64,000 nt of DNA from Cephalotus follicularis (GCA_001972305.1 BDDD01001755.1:82929-146928); one strand, 5' to 3'; counted from the first letter of the stretch, positions 1-10,690 are shown. A program made the numbers and translations. Notes: generated by a model from the letters alone, not told the origin.

Positions 1-359
1 TTTGAAAGTGTATTCGCACCATGCTACATTGGTCCCTTTGAGATTCTGGAGAGAGTTGGGGAGGTAGCTTACCTGTTTGCCTTGCCTCCTACACTCTCGA
101 GAGTACATGATGTCTTTCATGTTTTGATGTTGCGAGGGTACATCGGGGATCCTACACACATATTGGATCATGACTCAGTTCCTGTGCGAGATGACCTATC
201 TTGCGAGGAGTTACCGGTGCGGATTCTAGATTGGAAGATGCAGACATTGAGGAACCGAACCATTACGATGGTAAAGGTTCAATGGTGATTTCATCATCCG
301 GATGAGGCGACTTGGGAACGAGAAACGATATTCTACAGAATTATCCTCACTTATTCTAG
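1..359 (+). pseudogene. 3' end of gypsy pol (integrase C-terminus/chromodomain), element A
   Basis: This is the tail of a Ty3/gypsy polyprotein that enters the window from the left. Frame 1 reads YIGPFEILERVGEVAY, then VHDVFHVLML and SCEELPVRILDWK, which is the integrase C-terminal region running into a CHDCR-type chromodomain (VKVQW ... PDEATWERE). It closely resembles the matching part of element B near 63280-63618. A TGA at 286-288 follows VKVQW. A one-base loss near 325 shifts the frame before the family-typical ending YPHLF, which is still readable with its TAG at 357-359. The copy is therefore non-functional. Tekay/Del-like chromovirus is the best assignment, by the YPHLF ending and the LTR type. 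Confidence 0.9.
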
Positions 360-390
360 AAATGTTAAAATTTGAGGACGAATTCTTTGA

Positions 391-402
391 AGGATGGGGG
401 AT
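391..402 (+). other. Polypurine tract of element A
   Basis: The purine run AGGATGGGGGAT lies directly before a TG that starts a long non-coding LTR, and about 30 bases after the pol stop. This is the expected place for the plus-strand primer. It fixes the element on the + strand and makes 403 the LTR start. Confidence 0.75.
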
Positions 403-547
403 TGTATCGCCCGGAAATTCTAGCAAATGTATTGTTGTAATTCTTGATGTAATTTTTATCTTCAATTAATGAAAAGATGAATTTCATGGCTGATATACTG
501 GATTTAAATTTAATTTAAAGTACTTGGAAGTGTTAAGTACACTTGGG

Positions 548-676
548 CAGTCGACTGGTATGATGAACCAGCCAACTGGGAGACTGTTTAATGGAACAGA
601 CGACTGGCGTGAGGAACCAGTTGACTGGTGGGCTATCGAGCCACATGGAAAAAATGGCCATGTGAATCGCCGACTG
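548..676. repeat. Small GTCGAC-type palindrome cluster in LTR A
   Basis: Copies of a CAGTCGACTG-like motif begin at about 548, 569, 597, 618 and 667 (variants CAGCCAACTG, CAGACGACTG, CAGTTGACTG). Steps are 21, 28, 21 and 49 bp. Sequence between the motifs is not repeated. Confidence 0.75.
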
Positions 677-1452
677 TCGGGGAAGAACAGCGGGTTGGAT
701 TATGCTCTGTTTTGTTGCATGTGACGAGATCACATGCAATGACTGACAAGAAGAAATTAGGCACCATATGTGCTTCATGCAGCCAAATGAGAGGGGGAAA
801 GGGGCATGTGTGTGTGCATGCAAGTTTTGGGGAAGGAAAATGGCATTTAGTGCCAGGGAGTAGGGAGAAAGGGGGAGAAATTTGCATAAAAACACTCTCC
901 CATTCATCTCTCTGGAAGGACATCTGGAAATATTTGAGAGGAAAACACAGTGAGAATTGTGAGAGGAGAAAATAGTGCGATTCTCAATTTTGAAGCTTGG
1001 AGCTCGGGTTGGAGCTACTGGTTGTTCTTGGAGCTACTGGGAGCTCAAGGTTACTGGAAAGGAGACTTAAATAGATGGACTTACAGATTTCAAACTTGAA
1101 ATCAAAGGTAGGGGAAAATAATGGAAAGTTATAAATGTGACTTTGAGTTTAATGATGATGATAATCATAAACGAAATGCTTGAATAATTGATTGTGAACT
1201 ACCTGGATAAATATCATGCTCACTGTGAACTAATAACATGATATGTATACTGAGTTTTGGATTGAGAATTGATTAGTTTTCATGGATTACTATGTTGGAC
1301 TCACTGATGATGTGATGAAATAGAAAAATGCATGAACTGTGATTGTGTTCTGTGAACTACTGATGATATTCTACTCAATGACTATGGTTAGATAACCTTT
1401 AGTTAACTGGTTAGATGTAAATTGGACAATTGCATGTTACTGGTTTGTAGAA

Positions 1453-1796
1453 CAGCCGACTGTTTAGTGAGAACAGTCGACTGCTCAAGGTACACAGTCG
1501 ACTGTCAGGAGAAAATAGTCGATTGTGCATGCGTTAGTATGCCCAGAAATGGCCGTAGAGAACACTGTTCGTGGAGACAGTCGACTGTAGAGGAATAATG
1601 GCCGGCTGCTCATGTGTTATTCGTCCAGAACAGCCGACTGTTGAATGGAAACAGTCGACTGTTCAAAGGATCAGCGACTGTTGAGGATAAACGGCCGACT
1701 GCTCATGTGATAGACGTCTAGAACAGCGGACTGTTTGGGGGAAATAGTCGACTTCTTCAAGAAGTCAGCCGACTGTTAAGGAGAACTGTCGACTGT
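1453..1796. repeat. Phased array of CAG(T/C)CGACTG palindromes in LTR A
   Basis: At least 13 copies of a ten-base dyad motif, consensus CAGTCGACTG with the frequent variant CAGCCGACTG, start at about 1453, 1474, 1495, 1516, 1578, 1599, 1631, 1652, 1672, 1692, 1724, 1745, 1766 and 1786 (the list includes decayed copies). Steps are 21, 21, 21, 62, 21, 32, 21, 20, 20, 32, 21, 21 and 20 bp. A weaker higher-order period of 93 bp is visible: 1599, 1631 and 1652 match 1692, 1724 and 1745. The spacers differ from each other, so the motif is the conserved part. Confidence 0.85.
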
Positions 1797-2927
1797 TATA
1801 GAGATTTTTTGACCTTTAGAGAAGGTGGTCACATAGGCACGACGCCAATGATCTTAGATGCATTCTGAGCATATCTTTGCATTATATATTGTACTATTTT
1901 CTATAATGTTTATTATTTTATAAGTTGACATATGATTTCAACCAAATCATTATTTTGTATGAAAATACATATATTTTCAAATGACTGGGAAAGTGATTCA
2001 GAATATTGTGAATTGTTTGAGAGATGGCTTATACATTGAAAATTACTCTTTCAAGTGTTATCATAAAATACTTTAGTTGACTTTTTATTGTGATTGCTAC
2101 TGTTGCCACTAACAGGGTACTGTTGTTACTTAACTACTGAGCTATGTATGGTTTATTACTGTTGCTGTTAGCGGGGTACTGTTGTTACAAGCCACCGTGC
2201 CAGTATCGTTTACTGTGTCCTGACTGTTGTTACTTACGCCATGTTAGTAACGAGGATGTTGTTGTACGGATTATGTTGAGTGGTCCCTTTGAGGGCATGA
2301 CTGGTTATACTGATAAATATACACATAAATATGTATATGTACTGTTATACACTATGTACTGCATCATAGTGCATTCATTCATGACACTCATTATTATTGA
2401 CCCCGAATTGCATTTATAACTTCTCTATTTAGCCGAGTGAGGACAAAGGCTAACCCCTTACATTTCAGATTGATGCAGTGTGACCCATGTGGACAAGCGA
2501 GGACGAGTTAAATTGTAATAATTTTGACTAGTGGAGCTGAAATCCCTGTTGATGATTGCTAAACTGTTTTTATGCTATGTTATTGTAACCGACGGAATTC
2601 CGGCTATTGTAACGAATTATTTATTTGGATGATTGTATTTATGGGATAATGTATTTGATGAATTTCTACACATGATCAAATACTGTATGACATATATTTA
2701 ATTCGCGCTCCGTTTTGATGGCAATTGACAAATGCTTTAATTATGTTGCTGTTAACACGTGGTATGGGACGCGTGTTACCATTTAATTCGACTTATTATC
2801 GAATGCTTCCGCAAGATATAAACTGCCTCTAAAAGTTTAAAATTTATCGTGAAAATTGATAAGTCGGATATTATGTTAATTTCTATATACCACTTAATTG
2901 TTGTTCGAACGAAAACAGGGTGTGATA

Positions 2928-3180
2928 AATATATATGTATAATTTAGTTATATATAGTTGTTATATATACTATATAATAGTTAGTTATATATAGTAGTTA
3001 TATATAGTATATAATAGTTACTGTATATATATATTAGTATGTTAGTAATATATGTATATACATGTATGTATATATAAATACACGTATGTATACATATATA
3101 TATATATATGTATGTATGTATGTATAGTTTCATTGTATATGTATGTATAGTTTAGTTAATATGTTAGTATCATGTTTAAA
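2928..3180. repeat. AT-rich simple-sequence tract
   Basis: Long TA-rich stretch built from TATATAGT, TATGTATG and pure TA runs. It lies between the end of LTR A and the CACTA 5' flank. No gene is visible. Confidence 0.85.
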
Positions 3181-3625
3181 TTTATTGTAGAGTTCAATTA
3201 CCTATTATGATTAAAGTCGAGAGAAACCTTAGATTCCCGTTCATGATTCGTTCAATAGGAGGGAATCATCAATTGTCCAGTTTGGACAGTTCTCGCATAC
3301 CTGCGTGCACTGTAGCATATATCGTTATCTTGCGTACATAGTTTTCTTCAAGAAAGTTTCAGTTACACTCCTTAAACATGTTCCTCGGATACATAATTAA
3401 ACCGACCAATTCAGTTTAATTCGTGTGTTTGAGGAACCATGGGGAGATCCTGCCGAAATTTTCCCAGAGTGAACTATGCACGCTGGATAACGATATTAGT
3501 GGAGGTACATAGTCGGGAATAGGATAGGGCCATACCTTTTAGAGTTAGGTGGTGAGATACAGTTCAATACAATTCGAGAAAAGTATACTTGAATCTAACA
3601 ATCTTCTACCCTACTTGTAGAAAAA
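3181..3625 (+). other. Presumed CACTA 5' untranslated/flanking region
   Basis: I see no open frame, LTR end or known repeat in these 445 bases. They precede the transposase start without a break, so they are probably the 5' untranslated part of the CACTA element. I did not find the expected CACTA 5' terminus here. It may lie left of element A or be deleted. Confidence 0.4.
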
Positions 3626-3773
3626 ATGTCTGTGGACAGGAGTTGGATGAGTAGGCGGGTTGTCCGGGGGTTACTAATGGAGGAATTTAACAGAGGTGTG
3701 CTCGCTTTCCTAGATTTTGCATTTTCAAACAAATATTTTGTTTGGGATAGTAAGATAAAATGTCCTCGTAGCC
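3626..3773 (+). pseudogene. CACTA transposase, exon 1 start (transposase-associated domain, N-terminal half)
   Basis: The frame starts at 3626 with MSVDRSWMS and continues through FLDFAFSN to IKCPR. This is the start of the plant transposase-associated domain (family pattern: M-D-R-S-W-M near the N-terminus, then a Cys-rich KIxCPC motif). The domain stops at 3773, where the LTR of element C begins. Its second half (RCKL ... GTRSEVRLHLLKKGF ... YTLWDQHGE) resumes in frame at 9400. The 5-bp TSD TAGCC at 3769-3773 and 9400-9404 fixes the split exactly inside the codons after CPR. Confidence 0.9.
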
Positions 3774-5093
3774 TGTTCACTGTTAAAAAGAATGTTTTAA
3801 AATTTATAGCCGCAAGGGCACGAATCATGCAGTAACGGGTCGAGCGCAGGGAAACGATAAACTAGTTATAATATATCCAACCTAGGCGAAGTATACCAAG
3901 TTTCGAGATAAACTATCAAACTAATGAATAAAAGCTAAGAAAAAATATAATTAAAAAGCGGTTTTAGGGTTTAGAAACTCACCGTAGATTGTATTGAACA
4001 ATTCCATTAAATTGAACGATCATACCTTGATAATCAGCGGTAGCTAGGTCGATACGGAGTGTGACAGTGATGACAAGACCTATGAGTAGACATGCTAGGT
4101 CTATACGAAGTACGGCAACGGCGTCAAGACGTATGAGTAGACATGCTAGGTCTATACGAAGTGTGTTCGTTGTTGGCAAATCGTATGAGTAGACTCAATT
4201 GATTGAATTAAGCACCATTTATTCACCAACTTTCAGCTTCACCGACAAGATGTAGGTGGATTTTAATCAGAGAGACAAAGTGTGTGCGAAGGCAGAAATA
4301 TTGAAGAACAAATCAAATATTAAAGGATTTTTATTGATGGAATTGAAACAATAACAATCTAGGCTTTCTTCTTCCCCAAAACCCTTAAAAAGTTTAGCTA
4401 CTAAACATTATGAAACAAAACTAAATTGATAAAATAAATTAGGGTTCTACAACCTCTACCTCCTACACACATGATTTGGCCGGCCATATGTTGTTTATAT
4501 ACTACAAAACTAATCAAAAACGGAAATAAAGCAATCCTAGTTACAAAATCTGGCAAAAAATCTAACTTTCTATTTCTACTGCAGAGGAAGACGTCGACTT
4601 CTTTTGAAAGACGTCGATGTCTTCTTGTAAAAGTCGCGTTTTGCTGAGATGCGCTTGAAAGACGTCGACCCTTTAGATGAAAGACGTCGATCCCTTTTGT
4701 TCCAAAAGTTACAGGTCGATTTTGCACAAAGACGTCGATCCCTATGAAGAAAGACGTCGATGTCTTTCTCATAGCTCTTGAAGGTAAGTTGCATTTTCCA
4801 GAAAAGACGTCGATCCCTTATGAAAGACGTCGACGTGTTTGATGTAAACCCAGAAAAGACATCGATGTGTATGAAAGGCGTCGACACTTTTACTTTGTTT
4901 TCTGCCGAATTTGTCCATTCTTCAATCTTTACTCTTTCAAGCTTCAATTTGCACAACTTTGAGTAGTATTCTTGCACTTTGGTCATTTAGCACTTATATC
5001 TGAAAATCAACATAACACAACCAAAGTAGTCTATTCCAAGCATAAAAATATCACAAATAACGCATTAAAAACAACACATTTTTATGATAAACA
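3774..5093 (-). repeat. Element C LTR (3' LTR in its own sense)
   Basis: 1320 bp, TG...CA bounded, next to a polypurine tract. Identical short open frames here and 4306 bp further on are only the doubled LTR and are not genes. The segment 3979-4190 contains three related repeats around GCTAGGTCTATACGAAGTG. Confidence 0.93.
4593..4885. repeat. GACGTCGACGTC-type palindrome array in LTR C, copy 1
   Basis: About 12 copies of AAGACGTCGA(C/T) have their core at about 4593, 4613, 4633, 4664, 4687, 4716, 4735, 4756, 4809, 4829, 4861 and 4880. Steps are 20, 20, 31, 23, 29, 19, 21, 53, 20, 32 and 19 bp. Full palindromes look like AAGACGTCGACGTCTT; many copies are half-decayed on one side. Confidence 0.85.
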
Positions 5094-5422
5094 AATACCC
5101 CCATACTTAGACTTTGCTTGTCCTCAAGCAAACAAAATAGAAAGTTAAAAACAAGAAAACACATGCAAACACAAAAACCAAAACTAATTGCACACACACA
5201 AGAACATAAACAAAAACCTAACTCACTTTCGTAGGAATCACGATTACATTTAGCTTATGCAACAAGCTGTTAAACCCCTAGGTGGCCCTTCTGGACGAGT
5301 TTTGTCTCGTGAGTGTTTTCCAAGCGAATAAACACACAAAATTCAGTTCATTAAAACTTTGAAAACAGGTTAAATGTATCTATACTCAAAAATTCATAGA
5401 ACACCCCCATACTTGAATTTTA
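5094..5422 (-). other. Element C polypurine tract and 3' untranslated region
   Basis: On the minus strand AGTATGGGGGTATT (5094-5107) lies directly before the LTR and is the polypurine tract. The remaining 300 bases carry no open frame. They include a second CCCCCATACTTG run near 5403-5414, just past the pol end. Confidence 0.7.
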
Positions 5423-7711
5423 TTATCTCGTTCCAAGAAATTTCTTCAATCTTTGCCCATTTACTTTGAACACATCTTCAGTACCTGACTTACATATCTC
5501 AAAAACACCATGTGAGAAAACATTTTTAACAATTAAAGGACCATCCCAACGAGATCTCAATTTACCAGGAAACAAATGTAAACGTGAATTATATAAAAGA
5601 ACCTTGTCTCCTACTTCGAAATTTTTTCGCAAAATCCGCGCATCATGAAAAGCCTTGGTCTTGTCTTTGGAAATCTTCGCATTGTCATACACGTCATTTC
5701 GAATTTCTTCTCACCCAGACAATTGAAGTGCACGATGACTACCCGCAGCGGAACGATCAAAATTGAATTGCTTAATTGCCCAAAATGCTCGATGTTCTAG
5801 TTCCACAGGAAGATGACAAGCTTTACCATACACAAGATGGTAAGGAGATTGACCAAGGTCAGCTTTGAAAGCAGTTCGATAAAGCATCCACAAGTCGCAT
5901 GGACCAATCCTTTCTATTGGGCTTGACTGTTTTTTCGAGAATTTGCTTGGGGATGATATGGTGTGGCGAGCTTATCAGTGATCCCAAGTCGTTTGGGGAT
6001 GATATGGTGTGGGGATGATATGGTGTGGCGAGCTTGTCAGTGATCCCATATCTTTTCATCAGTGCTTCAAATGAACGATTGCAAAAATGACTGCCTCTAT
6101 CACTGATAATGGCACGTGGGGTGCCAAAACGGAAACAATATGTCCCTTGAGAAATTTAACAACAACAGAGTTGTCATTGGTTCGACAAGGAATCGCCTCA
6201 ATCCACTTTGAAACATAATCAACAGCTAAAAGGATATAGAAGTTCCCAAATGAATTGGGAAATGGACCCATAAAATCAATACCCCAAACATCAAAGATCT
6301 CAACCGTTAAAATCGGTGTCAAAGGCATCATATTTCGTTTCGTCACACGGCCTAAAGCTTGACACGAAGCACAAGCCTTACAGTACTGAAATGCATCGTT
6401 AAAAATAGTCTGCCAATAAAAACCACATTGTAAAACCTTAGCCGCTGTCTTGGTCGGGCCAAAATGACCACCACATGCTTGATCATGACAAAACGATAAA
6501 ACGGAATGATGCTCATGATTAGGAACACAACGTCGCAAAATTAAATCCGGACATGTTTTGAAAAGATAAGGATCATCCCAAAAAAAATGTTTCGTTTGCG
6601 ACAGAAACCTATGCCTAACTTGAGCTGACCAATCCGAGGGTACACTTCCCGTAACAAGATAATTAACTATGTCCGCATACCATGGTTCGCTCTCAACGCG
6701 CATAATCTGCTCATCAGGAAAACTCTCATTAATCAGACCATGGACCTCGGGTGTATTGGGAAGTCGGGAGAGATGGTCGGCTACCAAATTCTCAGTTCCT
6801 TTTTTGTCTCGAATTTCAACGTCAAACTCTTGAAGAACTAGAACCCACTGGATAAGACGCGCTTTTGCTTCCTTTTTACTCATGAGATGCCGAATCGCAG
6901 CATGATCAGTAAACACGATGACATGTGATCCTAAAATATATGAACGAAATTTCTCAAGTGCAAAGACTACAACTAAGAATTCCTTCTCAGTAGTCGTGTA
7001 ATTCAATTGCGCATCGGAAAGGGTTCTACTTGCATAATAAATGATGTGAGGCAGTTTGTTCATTCTTTGTCCGAGAACAGCTCCAATGGCACAACCGGAA
7101 GCGTCGCACATGATCTCAAAAGGCTCAGTCCAAATGGGTGCCTGAATGATAGGAGCGGAAGTGAGCTCCTTCTTTAAGCGGTCAAATTCTACAAGGCACT
7201 CATCAGAGAAAACAAAATCTTGATCTTTTGCTAGGAGCTAAGTCAAGGGGCGTGCTACCTTACTAAAATCCTTGATGAACCTTCGATAAAAACCAGCATG
7301 TCCAAGGAATGCTCGGATATCTTTCACATTACGAGGTGGAGGCAAATGCTTGATGACTTCAATTTTTGCTTTATCTACTTGAATTCCTTCTTTTGACACT
7401 ACATGTCCAAAAACGATCCCCTTCTTCACCATGAAATTGCACTTTTCTCAATTAAGCACCAAATTCTTCTCTCGACTTGTTTCGAGTACTAACTTTAGGT
7501 GATGAAGGCATTGAGAAAAGGAGGATCCATGTACAGAAAAGTCATCCATAAACACTTGAAGAAAGTCTTCCACCATGTCAGAGAAAATACTCATCATGCA
7601 CCTTTGGAAGGTGGCGGGAGCATTGCAAAGGCCAAACGGCATGCGTCGGTAAGCAAATGTTCCGAAAGGGCATGTGAATTGGGCGTGCGTCCGCCATTGG
7701 TCTTGGTTGAT
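5423..7711 (-). pseudogene. Element C pol remnant: partial RT, RNase H, integrase
   Basis: Read leftwards from 7711, the frame enters RT in mid-domain at FTCPFGTFAYRR, then RMPFGLCNAPATFQRC and the active-site string FMDDFS. Next come GFYRRFIKDFSKVARPL, RNase H ([26 protein letters not shown]), the HHCC zinc finger of integrase (C-x2-C at KACASCQ) and the core [10 protein letters not shown]. Lesions: TGA replaces Trp after NLVLN (7443 region), TAG after RPLT (about 7237), a frameshift near 6140 just before the second catalytic Asp (SDRG), and a local duplication at about 5945-6050 repeating GGATGATATGGTGTGG that destroys the segment after the PYHP motif. The C-terminus (GKACHLPVELEHRA, LYNSRLHLFPGKLRSRWDGP) is typical Athila. 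Not functional. Confidence 0.9.
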
Positions 7712-8056
7712 TAATTCTTTCTAAGCGATGGTTTGGACCACGCACCCAATCGGTCATAAACTAAGACTAGGTTAGAGAACCTAAGCTAAGGCAAGAAACC
7801 TAATTTATCTAAGGTAGAAAATTTTGTTAAAAATTATGCAAGTGAAGTTAAAATGTTGTTAAAAGTTATGCTGAACCTAATTATCTATGTTAGAAATTGT
7901 TAAAGATTATGCAAATGAGATTAGGGTTTGTTAAGAGTTATGATGATTCCTATTTAAACTAAGTTAGAATTGTTAGGAAAACACTAAAACAGAAAATTAA
8001 AACGCAAATAAATACTACGAATAAGTCGAATAAATTTAAACTAATTTAAAACGTTT
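7712..8056 (-). other. Element C leader joined to truncated RT
   Basis: Only about 345 bases separate the primer site from mid-RT, so gag, protease and the N-terminal half of RT are deleted. The segment is A/T-rich with loose repeats (GTTAAAAATTATGCAAGTGA and GTTAAAGATTATGCAAATGA types) and no open frame. Confidence 0.7.
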
Positions 8057-8073
8057 CCCCGGCAACGGCTCCA
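8057..8073 (-). other. Primer binding site of element C (tRNA-Asp type)
   Basis: The minus strand reads TGGAGCCGTTGCCGGGG, six bases inside the LTR end. It matches the complement of the plant tRNA-Asp 3' end with one mismatch. This primer is used by Athila-type elements. Confidence 0.8.
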
Positions 8074-8079
8074 AAAACT

Positions 8080-9399
8080 TGTTCACTGTTAAAAAGAATG
8101 TTTTAAAATTTATAGCCGCAAGGGCACGAATCATGCAGTAACGGGTCGAGCGCAGGGAAACGATAAACTAGTTATAATATATCCAACCTAGGCGAAGTAT
8201 ACCAAGTTTCGAGATAAACTATCAAACTAATGAATAAAAGCTAAGAAAAAATATAATTAAAAAGCGGTTTTAGGGTTTAGAAACTCACCGTAGATTGTAT
8301 TGAACAATTCCATTAAATTGAACGATCATACCTTGATAATCAGCGGTAGCTAGGTCGATACGGAGTGTGACAGTGATGACAAGACCTATGAGTAGACATG
8401 CTAGGTCTATACGAAGTACGGCAACGGCGTCAAGACGTATGAGTAGACATGCTAGGTCTATACGAAGTGTGTTCGTTGTTGGCAAATCGTATGAGTAGAC
8501 TCAATTGATTGAATTAAGCACCATTTATTCACCAACTTTCAGCTTCACCGACAAGATGTAGGTGGATTTTAATCAGAGAGACAAAGTGTGTGCGAAGGCA
8601 GAAATATTGAAGAACAAATCAAATATTAAAGGATTTTTATTGATGGAATTGAAACAATAACAATCTAGGCTTTCTTCTTCCCCAAAACCCTTAAAAAGTT
8701 TAGCTACTAAACATTATGAAACAAAACTAAATTGATAAAATAAATTAGGGTTCTACAACCTCTACCTCCTACACACATGATTTGGCCGGCCATATGTTGT
8801 TTATATACTACAAAACTAATCAAAAACGGAAATAAAGCAATCCTAGTTACAAAATCTGGCAAAAAATCTAACTTTCTATTTCTACTGCAGAGGAAGACGT
8901 CGACTTCTTTTGAAAGACGTCGATGTCTTCTTGTAAAAGTCGCGTTTTGCTGAGATGCGCTTGAAAGACGTCGACCCTTTAGATGAAAGACGTCGATCCC
9001 TTTTGTTCCAAAAGTTACAGGTCGATTTTGCACAAAGACGTCGATCCCTATGAAGAAAGACGTCGATGTCTTTCTCATAGCTCTTGAAGGTAAGTTGCAT
9101 TTTCCAGAAAAGACGTCGATCCCTTATGAAAGACGTCGACGTGTTTGATGTAAACCCAGAAAAGACATCGATGTGTATGAAAGGCGTCGACACTTTTACT
9201 TTGTTTTCTGCCGAATTTGTCCATTCTTCAATCTTTACTCTTTCAAGCTTCAATTTGCACAACTTTGAGTAGTATTCTTGCACTTTGGTCATTTAGCACT
9301 TATATCTGAAAATCAACATAACACAACCAAAGTAGTCTATTCCAAGCATAAAAATATCACAAATAACGCATTAAAAACAACACATTTTTATGCTAAACA
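8080..9399 (-). repeat. Element C LTR (5' LTR in its own sense)
   Basis: 1320 bp, same length as the partner LTR and ending at the TAGCC duplication at 9400-9404. It carries the second copy of the GACGTCGAC palindrome array at about 8899-9191. Confidence 0.93.
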
Positions 9400-10690
9400 T
9401 AGCCGTTGCAAGTTAAGGGCGTTTGGAACTCGATCTGAAGTGCGGTTACATTTGTTGAAGAAGGGTTTCACCCCTCATTACACGTTGTGGGATCAACATG
9501 GGGAAAGGAGGGAACGTCATCGGGGTGCAGTAGAGCAACCAGACCCCTCGGGTACGAGCAATCCTTTTGTTGATCTCGTAATGGATGCCGGGGGGTTCGA
9601 GTTTGACACTGGTGAACATCACGAGACGGCCGATGAACTTCCGAACCCCAATGCAAAGAAGTTCTATGACCTTCTTAAGGATGCGGACAAACCGTTGTGG
9701 AATGGCTGTAAAAAACACACCAAGCTGTCTATGATGACACGACTTATGAATGTCAAGTCCTAGTACGGGATTCCCAACGAAGGGGCCGAGGAAATTCTTC
9801 AGATTTTTAAAAGCAGAATGCCTTAGGATTAGAAGTTGTCGGAGTCTTATTACAAGCTGAAACAAATTATGAAGACATTGGGATTAGGCTACAAAAAGAT
9901 AGATGCATGTGTCAATGATTGTATCTTGTATTACGGGGATCAGCACAAGTGTGCTACAGAGTGTCCAACGTGTAATCATCCTAGATTCAAAGCTAGCGGT
10001 GACGAAAAGAGAAAGAAACAGGTACCTTAAAATGTTTTGCGTCACTTTCCAGTGGCACAAAGACTTCAGAGGTTGTTTCAATCAGACAAAACATCTGCTG
10101 ATATGAGGTGGCACAGTAAGAAGAGGAAGGATAACGACGGTGATGAAGTGGGAATGGTACACCCGGTTGACGGTGAAGCTTGGAAGCACTTTGATGTTAC
10201 TTTTCCATCGTTTGCTGCAGAGGTTGACAATGTTAGAATAGGAATAGCAACAGATGGGTTTTGTCCTTTTTGGGTCAGTAGTAGTGTTTACTCTTGCTGG
10301 CCTGTGTTTGTTTTCCCATACAATCTTCCACATTGGTTGTGTATGACGAAGCCATTCATGTTCCTATCGTTGATTATACCTGGACCAAAGAGCCCAGGCA
10401 AAGATATTGATGTCTTTCTGCGTCCACTCGTTGATGAGTTGAAGATGTTGTGGGAAACTGGAGTTGAAACCTACGATGCATTGCGCAAGAAGAATTTTCA
10501 GATGAGGGCAGCTTTAATGTGGACGATTAGTGACTTTCCTACCTATGGAATGCTGTCAGGCTGGAGTACTCACGGTCATTTGACATGCCCCTACTGCATG
10601 GGTCGAACCAAGGGTTTTAGATTGAAGCATAGCCAGAAATGTTCGTGGTTTGACTGTCATCTAAAATTGTTTCCCACAAACCACCAGTTT
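9400..10690 (+). pseudogene. CACTA transposase, middle part (transposase-associated end and TNP2 N-terminal half)
   Basis: The frame resumes the transposase-associated domain at RCKLRAFGTRSEV, then LHLLKKGFTPHYTLWDQHGE. It continues through KKIDACVNDCILYYGD and CPTCNHPRFK (Cys-rich block typical of TNP2 proteins) to AWKHFDVTFPSFA, VRIGIATDGFCPF, YNLPHWLCM, LIIPGPKSPGKDIDVFLRPL and LSGWSTHGHLTCPYC. These are consecutive TNP2 (PF02992-type) motifs. In-frame stops occur after MNVKS (9761-9763), twice around SRMP.D (about 9823-9831) and after KKQVP (about 10028). All are TAG or TAA. The frame is cut at 10690 by element E after LFPTNHQF and resumes at 20094. Confidence 0.9.

Larger units (their letters stand above)
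403..2927 (+). mobile_element. 3' LTR of gypsy element A
   Basis: The LTR starts TGTATCGCCCGG after the polypurine tract. Its end is placed near 2921-2927 (GGGTGTGATA), by comparison with the LTR ends of elements K (GTGTGACA) and B (GCGTGACA). Blocks shared with the B LTR support the limits: AGCCGAGTGAGGACAAAGGC at about 2433 (58531 in B), CGCTCCGTTTTG near 2707, and ATGCTTCCGCAA near 2803. The 5' LTR and TSD are outside the window. The end base pair is uncertain because the terminal CA appears mutated. It contains two palindrome clusters that are listed separately, and no plausible coding region. Confidence 0.8.
3774..9399 (-). mobile_element. Defective Athila-lineage gypsy element C
   Basis: Complete insertion of 5626 bp with 1320-bp LTRs at 3774-5093 and 8080-9399 and a TAGCC TSD. 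The LTRs read alike everywhere I compared them except one base near the outer end (ATGATAAACA at about 5084-5093 against ATGCTAAACA at 9390-9399). The tRNA-Asp-type primer site and the RT motif RMPFGLCNAPATFQRCM place it in the Athila lineage. The interior lacks gag, protease and the first half of RT, and the remaining pol has nonsense, frameshift and duplication lesions. Near-identical LTRs around a broken interior imply recent movement using proteins supplied by another element. Confidence 0.93.

Noticed and set aside
1453..1796. CRISPR-like array of short repeats
   Set aside because: Repeats are only about ten bases, dyad-symmetric and degenerate, spacing varies between 20 and 62 bp, and the DNA is a plant LTR without any cas genes.
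2144..2419. 91-residue frame MYGLLLLLLAGYCC
   Set aside because: Arises from GTTGCTGTTA-type repeats in LTR A; no counterpart in LTR B at the matching place.
3181..3625. CACTA 5' terminus
   Set aside because: I looked for CACTACTAAAA or a CCCTCGCC field before the transposase start and found neither, so I do not claim the 5' end.
4401..4986. Open frames of 123 and 136 residues, found again 4306 bp away
   Set aside because: They are the two LTRs of element C. The frames are low-complexity products of the palindrome array and match no protein I know.
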